This document shows, piece by piece, positions 1 through 6,662 of a DNA stretch of 6,973 nt (the first letter of the stretch is position 1; each line of letters begins with the position of its first letter). Position numbers and translations under genes: made by a program. The DNA comes from an uncultured Bacilli bacterium (GTDB lineage: Bacteria > Bacillota_I > Bacilli_A > RF39 > UBA660): NCBI GenBank assembly GCA_947630585.1, contig CANRIE010000121.1:1-6973 (forward strand), read 5' to 3'. The notes below the pieces were generated by a model that ran no database searches, was not told the DNA's origin, and saw nothing but the letters and a program-made list of their open reading frames with translations.

Positions 1-72
1 CAAAAAGATGCTAGGGATATAGAAAATGGTTTATTAAAAGGAAAACAAAAAACTTTAAAAAAGGAATTATAA
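1..72 (+). CDS. 3' end of an unidentified gene (partial)
   Basis: Frame 1 is open from the window edge to a TAA at 70-72, giving 23 C-terminal residues that are Lys-rich and hydrophilic (ending KTLKKEL). The reading frame and strand are supported by the intrinsic terminator that overlaps the stop codon. Too little is present to name a family. The tail looks cytoplasmic, with no membrane segment. Confidence 0.6.
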   Translation, partial: QKDARDIENGLLKGKQKTLKKEL

Positions 73-92
73 AAAAATAATTTCTTTTTTTT
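57..92 (+). terminator. Intrinsic terminator overlapping the upstream stop codon
   Basis: The arms at 57-70 and 77-90 pair over 14 bp, all Watson-Crick except one G.U (64/83), around a loop of six A (71-76). The stable core is 63-70 with 77-84, followed by a run of eight T (85-92). The stop codon TAA (70-72) lies at the top of the stem. The stem is A/T rich, so strength is uncertain, but the A-tract/stem/T-tract layout is typical. Confidence 0.7.
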
Positions 93-99
93 AGAAACA

Positions 100-108
100 T
101 GATATAAT
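100..108 (+). promoter_or_regulatory. Extended -10 promoter for the pseudo-sensor/HipA-like kinase unit
   Basis: TATAAT at 103-108 is preceded by TG at 100-101 (TGnTATAAT). No good -35 is seen: the hexamer 17 bp upstream (80-85) matches TTGACA at only two positions and lies in the terminator of the previous gene. An extended -10 can compensate for this. Transcription should start near 115, leaving a leader of about 24 nt before the ATG at 139. Confidence 0.7.
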
Positions 109-138
109 AGAACTAGAAAAAAATAAATGGAGGGCATT

Positions 139-1890
139 ATGGGAGTATATTTTTCAATAAGTGCATTATTATTTATAATTGTATTTGCAACTATTTTCTT
201 TTTTAAAGGTAAAATAAAAAACAATGAAACAAAAATTTATGGAAGACTTTTATTAGTTACAATATGCGGGTTAATTTTAGAAATAGTAACTTGTTTTTGG
301 TATCAAAAAGGAGTTGATATAAGCTCATTCTTTTATCAATTTGTCTCAAAAGTAACGGCATCTTATTACATGGTTTGGAGCTATTTGATGTGTAGTTATT
401 GTATGAGTGTTTGTAATGTTAACTCGAAAAAACAAAAAATGTTAAGTAGGATATTTCCAATTTTATATATATTAGTTTTAATTTTACCAATTGAATACAC
501 AGAGTTAGAAAATACAATTCTTCCTCATGGTATATCAGTTTACCTTATTTATGCTGTTTGCTTATTCTTTACAGCAATTGATTTTTACTTATGTTTTAAA
601 TATAGGAAAAAAATTGCTAAATCAAAGTTTACGCCCTTATACGCTTTTATCTTTATAGGAAGTATCAATTTCATTTTAACATTTTGGTATCAAGAATTAT
701 TCTTATTAGGATTTGTATTTGCTCTTGTTACCTTTATAATGTATTTTACAATTGAAAACCCCGATGTTAAAATGATAACGGAGTTAAATAAAAACCGGCT
801 ATTAGTTAATCAAACTAATGAAGAAAAATCAAATTTCTTATTTATAGCTTCTAATCAGATTAAAGAACCAATTAAAAAAATTCAAGAGTTATCAAAAGAT
901 ACAGAGGAAATTAAAGATATAAAAACATATCAAGAATTAGTTAAAGAAATTAATAATTTAGCCCATTCCTTGTCTTTTCAAGTTGATAATGTTATGGATA
1001 TATCAACTTTAAGTAATAGTAATATTAAATTAATTGAAAACAAATATAATTTATTAAATCTAATTGAAAAAATAAGGATTATGAAAGAAAAATCTATTCC
1101 AAGTGAGGTTGAATTTCGAATAAATAAATCTGAAAATATTCCTAAATATTTATATGGAGACTCCAAGATGCTTGAACAAGTTATCTCATCTATTTTAAAT
1201 AATGCTATCAAATATACAACTAAAGGTTTTATTGAATTAAATATTAATACAATTTACAAATATGATATGTGTCGTCTTATGATAGATATAGCTGATTCAG
1301 GAGAGGGGATGTCAATTGATAAAGTTAATACCTTATTAATGCTTGATGAACCTCTTGAAGAAAAAGAATTAAAACGTCTTGAAACAGGGGATGTTGATAT
1401 CAATACTGTTAAAAAATTAGTTTCTAAAATGGGAGGATACTTTACAATTAAAAGTGAAGAAGGAAGAGGAACTGAGATAAAAATAGTAATTGACCAAAAG
1501 ATAGATATATCAGATGATATTGTTTTAGATAAATATTTAAAAAAAGATAAAGTTTTAATAGCCTCTCTTGATATGCATTTTCTAAAAAATATTTCTAAAT
1601 TAATTCAAGATAAAGGATATGAAGTTGTAACCTCTATTTATGCTAATGATGTTTTAGATAGAATTAGAATTAAAGAACAATTTTCTTATATATTACTTGA
1701 TGATATGTTAGATAAAAGAGCTTTAGAAATATTAAAAGAATTAAAGACGGATAACAAATTTAAAACTCCTGTTATTGTTATGCTTGATAAAGATACCGAA
1801 TTTATTAAAAAACATTTTATTGAAGATGGTTTTAGTGATTATATTTTAAAAAGTAATTTAGTAGCAGAAATAGAAAGAGTTTTTAAGTAA
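139..1890 (+). CDS. Seven-helix membrane pseudo-histidine kinase with degenerate receiver domain
   Basis: The protein has 583 residues. ATG 139 is preferred because GGAGGG (129-134) lies 4 nt upstream; the in-frame ATG at 127 overlaps that site. About seven hydrophobic segments come first (roughly 3-22, 37-56, 70-92, 103-119, 133-153, 166-182, 186-204). A dimerisation-like helix follows (about 215-300), then a HATPase_c-like domain (about 320-455) and a receiver-like domain (about 470-583). The H-box reads SNQIKEP where SHEIRTP is usual, so the phosphate-accepting His is Asn239. The ATP domain keeps the N-box Asn355 (NNAIKYT) and the G1 box DSGEGM (386-391), but the usual GTGLGL of G2 reads TGDVDI (416-421), so all three glycines are lost. 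The receiver keeps Asp521 and Lys571, but the acidic pair is Ser476/Leu477 and the switch Thr is Leu549. It is probably a signalling scaffold or ATP-sensing pseudokinase at the membrane. It is co-transcribed with the kinase gene 24 bp downstream. The ligand is unknown. Confidence 0.85.
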   Translation: MGVYFSISALLFIIVFATIFFFKGKIKNNETKIYGRLLLVTICGLILEIVTCFWYQKGVDISSFFYQFVSKVTASYYMVWSYLMCSYCMSVCNVNSKKQKMLSRIFPILYILVLILPIEYTELENTILPHGISVYLIYAVCLFFTAIDFYLCFKYRKKIAKSKFTPLYAFIFIGSINFILTFWYQELFLLGFVFALVTFIMYFTIENPDVKMITELNKNRLLVNQTNEEKSNFLFIASNQIKEPIKKIQELSKDTEEIKDIKTYQELVKEINNLAHSLSFQVDNVMDISTLSNSNIKLIENKYNLLNLIEKIRIMKEKSIPSEVEFRINKSENIPKYLYGDSKMLEQVISSILNNAIKYTTKGFIELNINTIYKYDMCRLMIDIADSGEGMSIDKVNTLLMLDEPLEEKELKRLETGDVDINTVKKLVSKMGGYFTIKSEEGRGTEIKIVIDQKIDISDDIVLDKYLKKDKVLIASLDMHFLKNISKLIQDKGYEVVTSIYANDVLDRIRIKEQFSYILLDDMLDKRALEILKELKTDNKFKTPVIVMLDKDTEFIKKHFIEDGFSDYILKSNLVAEIERVFK

Positions 1891-1904
1891 TCAAAAAGTG
1901 ATTA
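1888..1904 (+). other. Small intercistronic hairpin just before the kinase ribosome binding site
   Basis: TAATCA (1888-1893) and TGATTA (1899-1904) form a 6-bp stem with a 5-nt loop. It includes the stop codon of the sensor gene and ends one base before the GGGGA ribosome binding site (1906-1910). No T-run follows, so it is not a terminator. It could modulate translation of the downstream kinase, but a stem this short could also arise by chance in AT-rich DNA. Confidence 0.3.
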
Positions 1905-1914
1905 TGGGGATTAT

Positions 1915-2847
1915 ATGATTAAATTAGAAAACTTTGATAATTTAGAATTAAGTGGACTTGCTTATGGTGGTCATAGTGGTAGTAAAAAAGGAATTATTTT
2001 AGAAAATGAAAGATGGTTTTTAAAATATCCAAAATTATTTAAAAGCATGAATGTTCTTGAAATTAGTTATACAACATCACCTATATCAGAATATTTAGGT
2101 TCTAATATTTATCGTTTATTAGAATTTGAAACTCATGAAGTAAAGTTAGGAATAGCTAATTCTAAAGTAGTAGTTGCATGTAAAGACTTTTTAGATAAAA
2201 ATGAGATAATATTAGATTATAATTCATTAAAAAATGATTATGATGAAAATGTTGAAAAAGAAATAGAGAAATTAACATCAACTAAAGAACAAACTAAAAC
2301 TGATATAGATGAAATAACAATCGTAATGAATAATAATTCTTATTTTAAAAAAGTTCCTAAATTAAAAGAATTATTTTGGGATATGTTTATAGTTGATGCT
2401 TTTATAAGCAATAATGATAGAAATGATAACAATTGGGGTTTAATATTTAATAAAGAAAATAGAAATTTAAGAGTTTCTCCTATTTATGATAATGGAGCTG
2501 CGTTTTATAGCAAATCAGCTGATTCCAAAATTAAGGAAATATTAAAAGATGAATTTAAAATGAAACAAGTTATTTATGATAGTTCTTTGTCAGCATTTAG
2601 TAAAAATGGAAAAGTTATCAATCCATTAAAGTTTATTGAAAAAATGGATAATGAAGATTGCAATCAAGCATTACTTAGAGTATTTCCTAAAATAGATTTA
2701 CAAAAAATCAAAGAATTATTTGATAGTATTCCTTTTGAATACAATGATTTACCTATATTGAGTAAATATCAAAGAGAATTATATTATAAAAGTTTAGAAT
2801 ATAAATATGATAAAGTCTTAAAAGTTATATATAATAAATTAATATAG
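1915..2847 (+). CDS. CtkA/HipA-like serine/threonine protein kinase, without a HipB partner
   Basis: The 310-residue protein starts at ATG 1915, with GGGGA (1906-1910) 4 nt upstream. It is compact, nearer CtkA-type kinases (about 320 aa) than E. coli HipA (440 aa). Visible motifs in order are a Gly/Ser-rich nucleotide loop GGHSGSKKG (18-26), the ATP-contacting Lys37 in WFLKYP, the family block EISYTTSPISEYLGS followed by VVVACKDF, the catalytic loop NDRNDNNWG with Asp168 and metal-binding Asn173 at the HipA D-x4-N spacing, and PIYDNG (189-194), where Asp192 is the DFG-like metal ligand. All core catalytic residues are present, so activity is expected. The His common in the DRH of CtkA-like loops is Asn170. 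HipA-type kinases phosphorylate Ser/Thr, for example on aminoacyl-tRNA synthetases; the target here is unknown. No small HTH antitoxin gene lies beside it: the upstream neighbour is the pseudo-sensor and a terminator follows. The family call is firm; toxin function is not. Confidence 0.88.
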   Translation: MIKLENFDNLELSGLAYGGHSGSKKGIILENERWFLKYPKLFKSMNVLEISYTTSPISEYLGSNIYRLLEFETHEVKLGIANSKVVVACKDFLDKNEIILDYNSLKNDYDENVEKEIEKLTSTKEQTKTDIDEITIVMNNNSYFKKVPKLKELFWDMFIVDAFISNNDRNDNNWGLIFNKENRNLRVSPIYDNGAAFYSKSADSKIKEILKDEFKMKQVIYDSSLSAFSKNGKVINPLKFIEKMDNEDCNQALLRVFPKIDLQKIKELFDSIPFEYNDLPILSKYQRELYYKSLEYKYDKVLKVIYNKLI

Positions 2848-2860
2848 TATAAAAATTATT

Positions 2861-2886
2861 GGCCATTTTAAATGGTCTTTTCTTTT
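2861..2886 (+). terminator. Intrinsic terminator after the HipA-like kinase gene
   Basis: GGCCATT (2861-2867) pairs with AATGGTC (2871-2877) over 7 bp, including one G.U, around a 3-nt loop. The T-rich tail TTTTCTTTT runs over 2878-2886. It lies 13 bp after the kinase stop codon and ends the sensor/kinase unit. Confidence 0.85.
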
Positions 2887-2894
2887 AAAAAAAC

Positions 2895-2923
2895 TTGTCA
2901 AATAAAAAAATAATAGTTATAAT
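2895..2923 (+). promoter_or_regulatory. SigA-type promoter of the sigma factor gene
   Basis: TTGTCA (2895-2900, 5 of 6 consensus) and TATAAT (2918-2923, perfect) are separated by exactly 17 bp. Transcription should start near 2930, leaving a leader of only about 14 nt that is almost entirely ribosome binding site. The sequence resembles what the encoded sigma factor should itself recognise, so autoregulation is possible. Confidence 0.85.
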
Positions 2924-2943
2924 ATTTCGCTAAGGTGGTAGCG

Positions 2944-5175
2944 ATGGAATTTAATATTCAAAAAAAACAAGAATTAGATATCGACGAAATAATTGATTTA
3001 TTAGATCCTTCTATTAAAGAAATATATCAATATTTAAATATTAGTAAAGTTGAGTTTAATAAAATAGTTATAAAAGAAATAACTGATTTTAAAATTGACT
3101 ATCATGATGAGCAAGAATTTATTAAAGAAATTAATCTAGGTTTATTAAAGAAAGTAAAGTTAATGATAATAGATGATAAAATAGCATTTGAGATATTAAA
3201 TAATTATATAAATCATTATTTTTTAAATATAGATAAGTTTAAAGATGCTTTAAATAGTTTTAATAATTTAAATAATTTTCTAGAAAACTTAAATTATGTT
3301 CCTAATCTTGATTTATTAATTGAATTAATTAATAAAAATACCATATTAAATAAAATAATAGAATTAATATTTAAAAGATATTATAATGAAATAATAAATT
3401 TAAAAAGTGAAGAAATATTTAATAATAATTTATTGAGTTTAATAATTGAAGCTTATTGTATTATTAATAATATTGAAGTAAATGATAAAGATGCTGAAAC
3501 TAATTTACCATTAGAAAATAGTGTTTATATGTATTTAAGAGAAATTGGAGATAAGCCACTCCTTACTAGTCAAGAAGAACAAAACCTTGCAAGGAGAATT
3601 GCTGATGGTAATAAGAAAGCTTTGAATTTACTCGTTGAAAGAAATTTAAAATTAGTAGTAAGTATAGCTAAAAGATATCTTGGCAATGGATTATCTTTTC
3701 AAGACCTTATTCAAGAAGGAAATATGGGGCTTATGAGAGCTGCCCAGAAATTTGATGGAGAAAAGGGCTTTAGATTTTCAACTTATGCAACTTGGTGGAT
3801 AAAACAAGCAATTACAAGAGCGATTTCTGATAAAGGGCGAGTTGTTAGGCTTCCTGATCATATTAACGTAATGATTATAAATTATAAAAAAGTAGTAAAT
3901 AATTTTGAAAAAGAGTTTGGAAGGCTTCCAACTCTAGAAGAGGTATCTAAAGAAATGAAATTACCTATTTCAAAAGTTATTGAATTACAAAAAATGCAAA
4001 ATAATATTATAAGTTTAAATATGACTATAGATGATGATAAAGAAACAGAGTTAGGAGACTTAATTCCAGTTAATGAGGATTTTGCTGATGTTACTTTTTC
4101 AAATAAGTCTTTAAGATATGAACTCCAAGAATTATTTAAAAAATGTAAATTAAAACCAAGAGAAATTGAGGTTTTAATGCTTAGATTTGGTTTTGTTGGT
4201 GATAGAATAGCAACATTAGAAGAAATAAGCAATAAATATAATATAACAAGAGAAAGAGCAAGACAGATTGAAGCACTTGCATTAAAGAAAATTAGGACGT
4301 CTAGTTATGTAGAAGAATTTGCTATATATACTGAATCTTCTGAAACATCTATGGAAAACTTAGAAAAAATTAGAACTAGTTATCGTGATGTTAAAAATCA
4401 TTATTATAAATCATATTTAAAGAAAGAAATAAAAAAGAAAGGTGAGAAGAAAATGCGAAAAACTTTAACAATTTATGAATATTTTAATATGTATACGAGA
4501 GAACAAGTTAATGAAATGTTAGGAAAGTTAACTAATGAAGAGATAGAATTATTAAAAATTCGTTATGGAGAGAATTTAGAAAGTCCAGAAGGAACAAAAT
4601 TAGATAAAGAGCAAACTTATAAGTTTTATGGTTTATTAATTCCTAAAATGAAAAAGTTATTAGCAAATCCAAATGGAAAGAGAAGACAGAAGAAATCAAG
4701 ACAAGTAAAACCTGTGATAAAAAATGAAGAAAAAATAGTAGTCCAAGAGATTGAAAGCGAATCTAAAACTAATGAAGAAACTCAAGAAGTTACGGAAAAA
4801 GAAAAAGTAAGTATGCAAATAGAAACTACAAGCGAAGAACAATCTAAAGTAATAAGAACAGATAGAGATGAGAAAATGTCAAAAGAAGATTATATAAAAA
4901 TATTAGGATTATTAAGAACACCTTCATTTATGCAAATGATTAGTACCTTATCTGTAAAAGAAGCTGTAATAATAGCCTTAAAATTAGGATATATAGATGG
5001 AAAATATTTTTCAACTGATGCGATTGCTGAATTTTTAAAGATAGATAAAGAAGAAGTAATTGAAACAACTAAGAAAATATTATTATTATATAAAGAAAGT
5101 ATAAATGAATACTTAGATAAGGCAATTAAAGTTGTAACTGATGGTGAAGAGAAGATACTTTTGAAGAATGATTAA
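2944..5175 (+). CDS. Sigma-70 family sigma factor with extended C-terminus carrying two region-4-like modules
   Basis: The protein has 743 residues. ATG 2944 is preferred over the in-frame GTG at 2935, which lies inside the site AAGGTGG (2932-2938). Residues 1-190 are helical and Asn/Ile/Lys-rich and do not look like sigma region 1.1. Region 1.2 (about 193-225), region 2 (226-296), region 3 (305-380, including the finger near ELGDLIP) and region 4 (395-451) follow in standard order. Trp284/Trp285, Gln288 and Thr291 match the -10-reading residues of E. coli RpoD (W433, W434, Q437, T440). Arg436, Glu437 and Gln441 in TRERARQIE match R584, E585 and Q589, which read the -35. It should therefore use TTGACA/TATAAT promoters. 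Normal factors end shortly after region 4; here about 290 residues follow: a second module (504-575, LTNEEIELLKIRYGE), an acidic/basic low-complexity linker (576-644), and a third region-4-like module (645-735, STLSVKEAV...LGYIDGKYFS). It could be the primary sigma or a paralogue; dnaG, a common rpoD neighbour, is not in the window. Confidence 0.9.
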   Translation: MEFNIQKKQELDIDEIIDLLDPSIKEIYQYLNISKVEFNKIVIKEITDFKIDYHDEQEFIKEINLGLLKKVKLMIIDDKIAFEILNNYINHYFLNIDKFKDALNSFNNLNNFLENLNYVPNLDLLIELINKNTILNKIIELIFKRYYNEIINLKSEEIFNNNLLSLIIEAYCIINNIEVNDKDAETNLPLENSVYMYLREIGDKPLLTSQEEQNLARRIADGNKKALNLLVERNLKLVVSIAKRYLGNGLSFQDLIQEGNMGLMRAAQKFDGEKGFRFSTYATWWIKQAITRAISDKGRVVRLPDHINVMIINYKKVVNNFEKEFGRLPTLEEVSKEMKLPISKVIELQKMQNNIISLNMTIDDDKETELGDLIPVNEDFADVTFSNKSLRYELQELFKKCKLKPREIEVLMLRFGFVGDRIATLEEISNKYNITRERARQIEALALKKIRTSSYVEEFAIYTESSETSMENLEKIRTSYRDVKNHYYKSYLKKEIKKKGEKKMRKTLTIYEYFNMYTREQVNEMLGKLTNEEIELLKIRYGENLESPEGTKLDKEQTYKFYGLLIPKMKKLLANPNGKRRQKKSRQVKPVIKNEEKIVVQEIESESKTNEETQEVTEKEKVSMQIETTSEEQSKVIRTDRDEKMSKEDYIKILGLLRTPSFMQMISTLSVKEAVIIALKLGYIDGKYFSTDAIAEFLKIDKEEVIETTKKILLLYKESINEYLDKAIKVVTDGEEKILLKND
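4439..4455 (+). promoter_or_regulatory. Internal in-frame Shine-Dalgarno and ATG within the sigma gene
   Basis: AAGGTGAG (4439-4446) is an excellent Shine-Dalgarno match placed 7 nt (from GGTGA) before ATG 4453, which is in frame at Met504. Initiation here would yield a separate 240-residue protein holding only the two extra region-4-like modules and their linker. The site falls exactly at the junction between the sigma core and the extension. It is either a functional second start or the remnant of a gene fusion. Its use cannot be proven from sequence. Confidence 0.45.
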
Positions 5176-5221
5176 ATAGTATAAAAAAAATTATCTTGGT
5201 TATTCTAATAATGGTGATTAG

Positions 5222-5932
5222 ATGCTAAAAGATATTTTAATGATGGCTTTAAAAGGTAGTATAGCTGTTGTCTATTTATTTTTAGTTGTTAAGGTTTTAG
5301 GTAAAAAACAAATAAGTGAACTTAATATTTTTGATTATATAATAGGACTATCTCTTGGTAATATTGCTGCTGAAATGACTGTAAATGACCAAATTCCTAT
5401 TTTAGGAGGACTGGTTTCAATGAGTGTTTATGGTCTGTTTTCCTTAGGAGTTTCTTATTTAAATGAAAAAAGTATTTTATCAAGAAAGTTTATAACAGGG
5501 TTCCCAATTATAATAATTAAAGATGGCAAAATAAGTAAAGAAGGACTTAAAAAATGTAAGATAGATGTAAATGATTTGTTGCAAGACGCAAGAGAATCAG
5601 GTTATTTTGATATATCTGAAATTAATTATGCTGTTATGGAACCAAGTGGAAAGGTGAGTTTTCTTCCCAAAGCTAAGTATACTCCTGTAACTCCAAGTGA
5701 TATGAAATTAAAAGTAAGTGAAAAGACGATTAATTATAATTTAGTTATTGATGGAGTAATTATTAAAGATAGTTTAAAAGCTATTAATCATGATGAAAAA
5801 TGGTTATATACAAGGCTTAATAAAGAAGGATATGATGATATTAATGATTTATTACTAGTAACTATTGATAATAAAGAGAAATTAACTATATATAAAAATG
5901 ATGAAAAATTTACTAATGATGTATTAGAATAG
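5222..5932 (+). CDS. DUF421/YetF-type membrane protein
   Basis: The 236-residue protein starts at ATG 5222, with GGTGA (5213-5217) 4 nt upstream. Three N-terminal membrane segments (about 5-26, 36-53, 59-80) precede a cytoplasmic domain. The family signature is clear: GKKQISELNIFDYIIG (27-42) followed by LGNIAAE, then RKFITGFPIIIIKDGKI (88-104), a DLLQDARESG helix (118-127), and INYAVMEPSGKVS (134-146). The C-terminal half repeats the fold with YNLVIDGVI and a WLYTRL helix, so the protein is full length. The family is widespread in Bacillota, and members occur in Bacillus spore membranes; the molecular activity is not established. It follows the sigma gene after 46 bp with no terminator or convincing promoter, so it is probably co-transcribed with it. 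Confidence 0.9.
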   Translation: MLKDILMMALKGSIAVVYLFLVVKVLGKKQISELNIFDYIIGLSLGNIAAEMTVNDQIPILGGLVSMSVYGLFSLGVSYLNEKSILSRKFITGFPIIIIKDGKISKEGLKKCKIDVNDLLQDARESGYFDISEINYAVMEPSGKVSFLPKAKYTPVTPSDMKLKVSEKTINYNLVIDGVIIKDSLKAINHDEKWLYTRLNKEGYDDINDLLLVTIDNKEKLTIYKNDEKFTNDVLE

Positions 5933-5934
5933 TT

Positions 5935-5963
5935 TTGACAATTGAAAAATATCATGCTATTAT
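5935..5963 (+). promoter_or_regulatory. Strong SigA-type promoter with extended -10
   Basis: A perfect TTGACA (5935-5940) and TATTAT (5958-5963) are separated by 17 bp, and TG at 5955-5956 adds the extended -10 motif. The -35 begins 2 bp after the stop codon of the DUF421 gene. Transcription should start near 5970, only about 13 nt before ATG 5983. No terminator separates it from the gene upstream, so read-through from the sigma unit may add to expression. Confidence 0.88.
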
Positions 5964-5982
5964 ATGCAACTAGGTGATCGTA

Positions 5983-6651
5983 ATGTTTGAAAAAAAATGG
6001 AATATAAAAAAGTTATATTTAGCATATCCTGCTTTATTAACTAGGGATTCAAGATGTTTTAAATTTTATTATAATGAGGCTCGCGAAATACCAGAACCAA
6101 TTATTGTTAAGAAAATTAATAATAAATGTGTTAAAAATGTTTTGACAAATAAAACTTATGCTATTTTTGAAAAAATTGATTATTTAAAATGTCTAGATTA
6201 CGTAGGTGAATATGTAGTAGGCAATTTAACACCACTTGAAAGTTTGGATATATTTCGAGGTAAAACTACAATAAGTGAAACGGTACTAAGACAAATGTTA
6301 ACTCCTAAAAAAGACGAGAATTTTGATGAAATTAAAGAACCTTTTCTAGTTTGTATATTAGAAATAGTTGAGAAAGTAAAAAAATCAGATTTAAGTTTAG
6401 AAGAAAAAGCCAAGTTAGCAAGTGAATTAACTGCTCTTTTAGATTATTATAAATCAGGGCTTGAGAGAATAAAAAAGTTTGATAGTGAAATTAAACTTAC
6501 AAGTGTTCCAAATACGTTACTTTCTTTAAGAGAAGAATGTTTAGTTAAGTTAACAGATATTGAAGAAAGCCTACCTAGAGATTTAGATAATAATTGTGAT
6601 AATGATTTTAAAATATTGAGAAAAAGGATAGATAGTTTGGTAAATGAATAA
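5983..6651 (+). CDS. Unrecognised 222-residue soluble protein
   Basis: The start is ATG 5983, set by AGGTGAT (5972-5978) 4 nt upstream; an in-frame GTG at 5974 lies inside that site and is unlikely. I do not recognise the family. There is no signal peptide or membrane segment. The first 85 or so residues look mixed beta/alpha, with a Tyr/Phe-rich start (KKLYLAYPALL, FKFYYNEA) and the stretch YVGEYVVGNLTPLESLDIF. From about residue 120 to the end it is charged and helical (LEIVEKVKKSDLSLEEKAKLASELTALL), possibly coiled coil. Its own strong promoter and terminator make it a single-gene unit, probably well expressed. Nearby genes give no firm clue; a binding or adaptor role is possible, but no catalytic motif is visible. 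Confidence 0.8.
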   Translation: MFEKKWNIKKLYLAYPALLTRDSRCFKFYYNEAREIPEPIIVKKINNKCVKNVLTNKTYAIFEKIDYLKCLDYVGEYVVGNLTPLESLDIFRGKTTISETVLRQMLTPKKDENFDEIKEPFLVCILEIVEKVKKSDLSLEEKAKLASELTALLDYYKSGLERIKKFDSEIKLTSVPNTLLSLREECLVKLTDIEESLPRDLDNNCDNDFKILRKRIDSLVNE

Positions 6652-6662
6652 CTATCTTTTTT
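6630..6662 (+). terminator. Intrinsic terminator overlapping the stop codon
   Basis: GATAGTT (6631-6637) pairs perfectly with AACTATC (6650-6656), and A6630/T6657 adds one more pair. The loop is 12 nt and the T-run covers 6657-6662. The 5' arm codes for the last residues of the protein, and the stop codon (6649-6651) is at the start of the 3' arm. Confidence 0.8.

Noticed and set aside
127..138. In-frame ATG at 127 as start of the sensor gene
   Set aside because: It overlaps the GGAGGG ribosome binding site that serves ATG 139 and has no site of its own at proper spacing.
978..1211. Reverse-strand open frame inside the sensor gene
   Set aside because: It lies wholly inside a well-supported forward gene whose ATPase motifs are coded there, and the hydrophobic product has no recognisable family.
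2935..2943. In-frame GTG at 2935 as start of the sigma gene
   Set aside because: It lies within AAGGTGG, the ribosome binding site for ATG 2944, and only about 5 nt after the predicted transcription start.
3882..4232. Reverse-strand open frame inside the sigma gene
   Set aside because: It is antisense to conserved sigma regions 3 and 4; its Ser/Ile/Phe-rich translation reflects the opposite strand.
5176..5221. Promoter or terminator between the sigma gene and the DUF421 gene
   Set aside because: No -35/-10 pair with proper spacing and no hairpin with a T-run is seen; co-transcription is the simpler reading.
5974..5982. In-frame GTG at 5974 as start of the 222-residue protein
   Set aside because: It is part of AGGTGAT, the ribosome binding site for ATG 5983.
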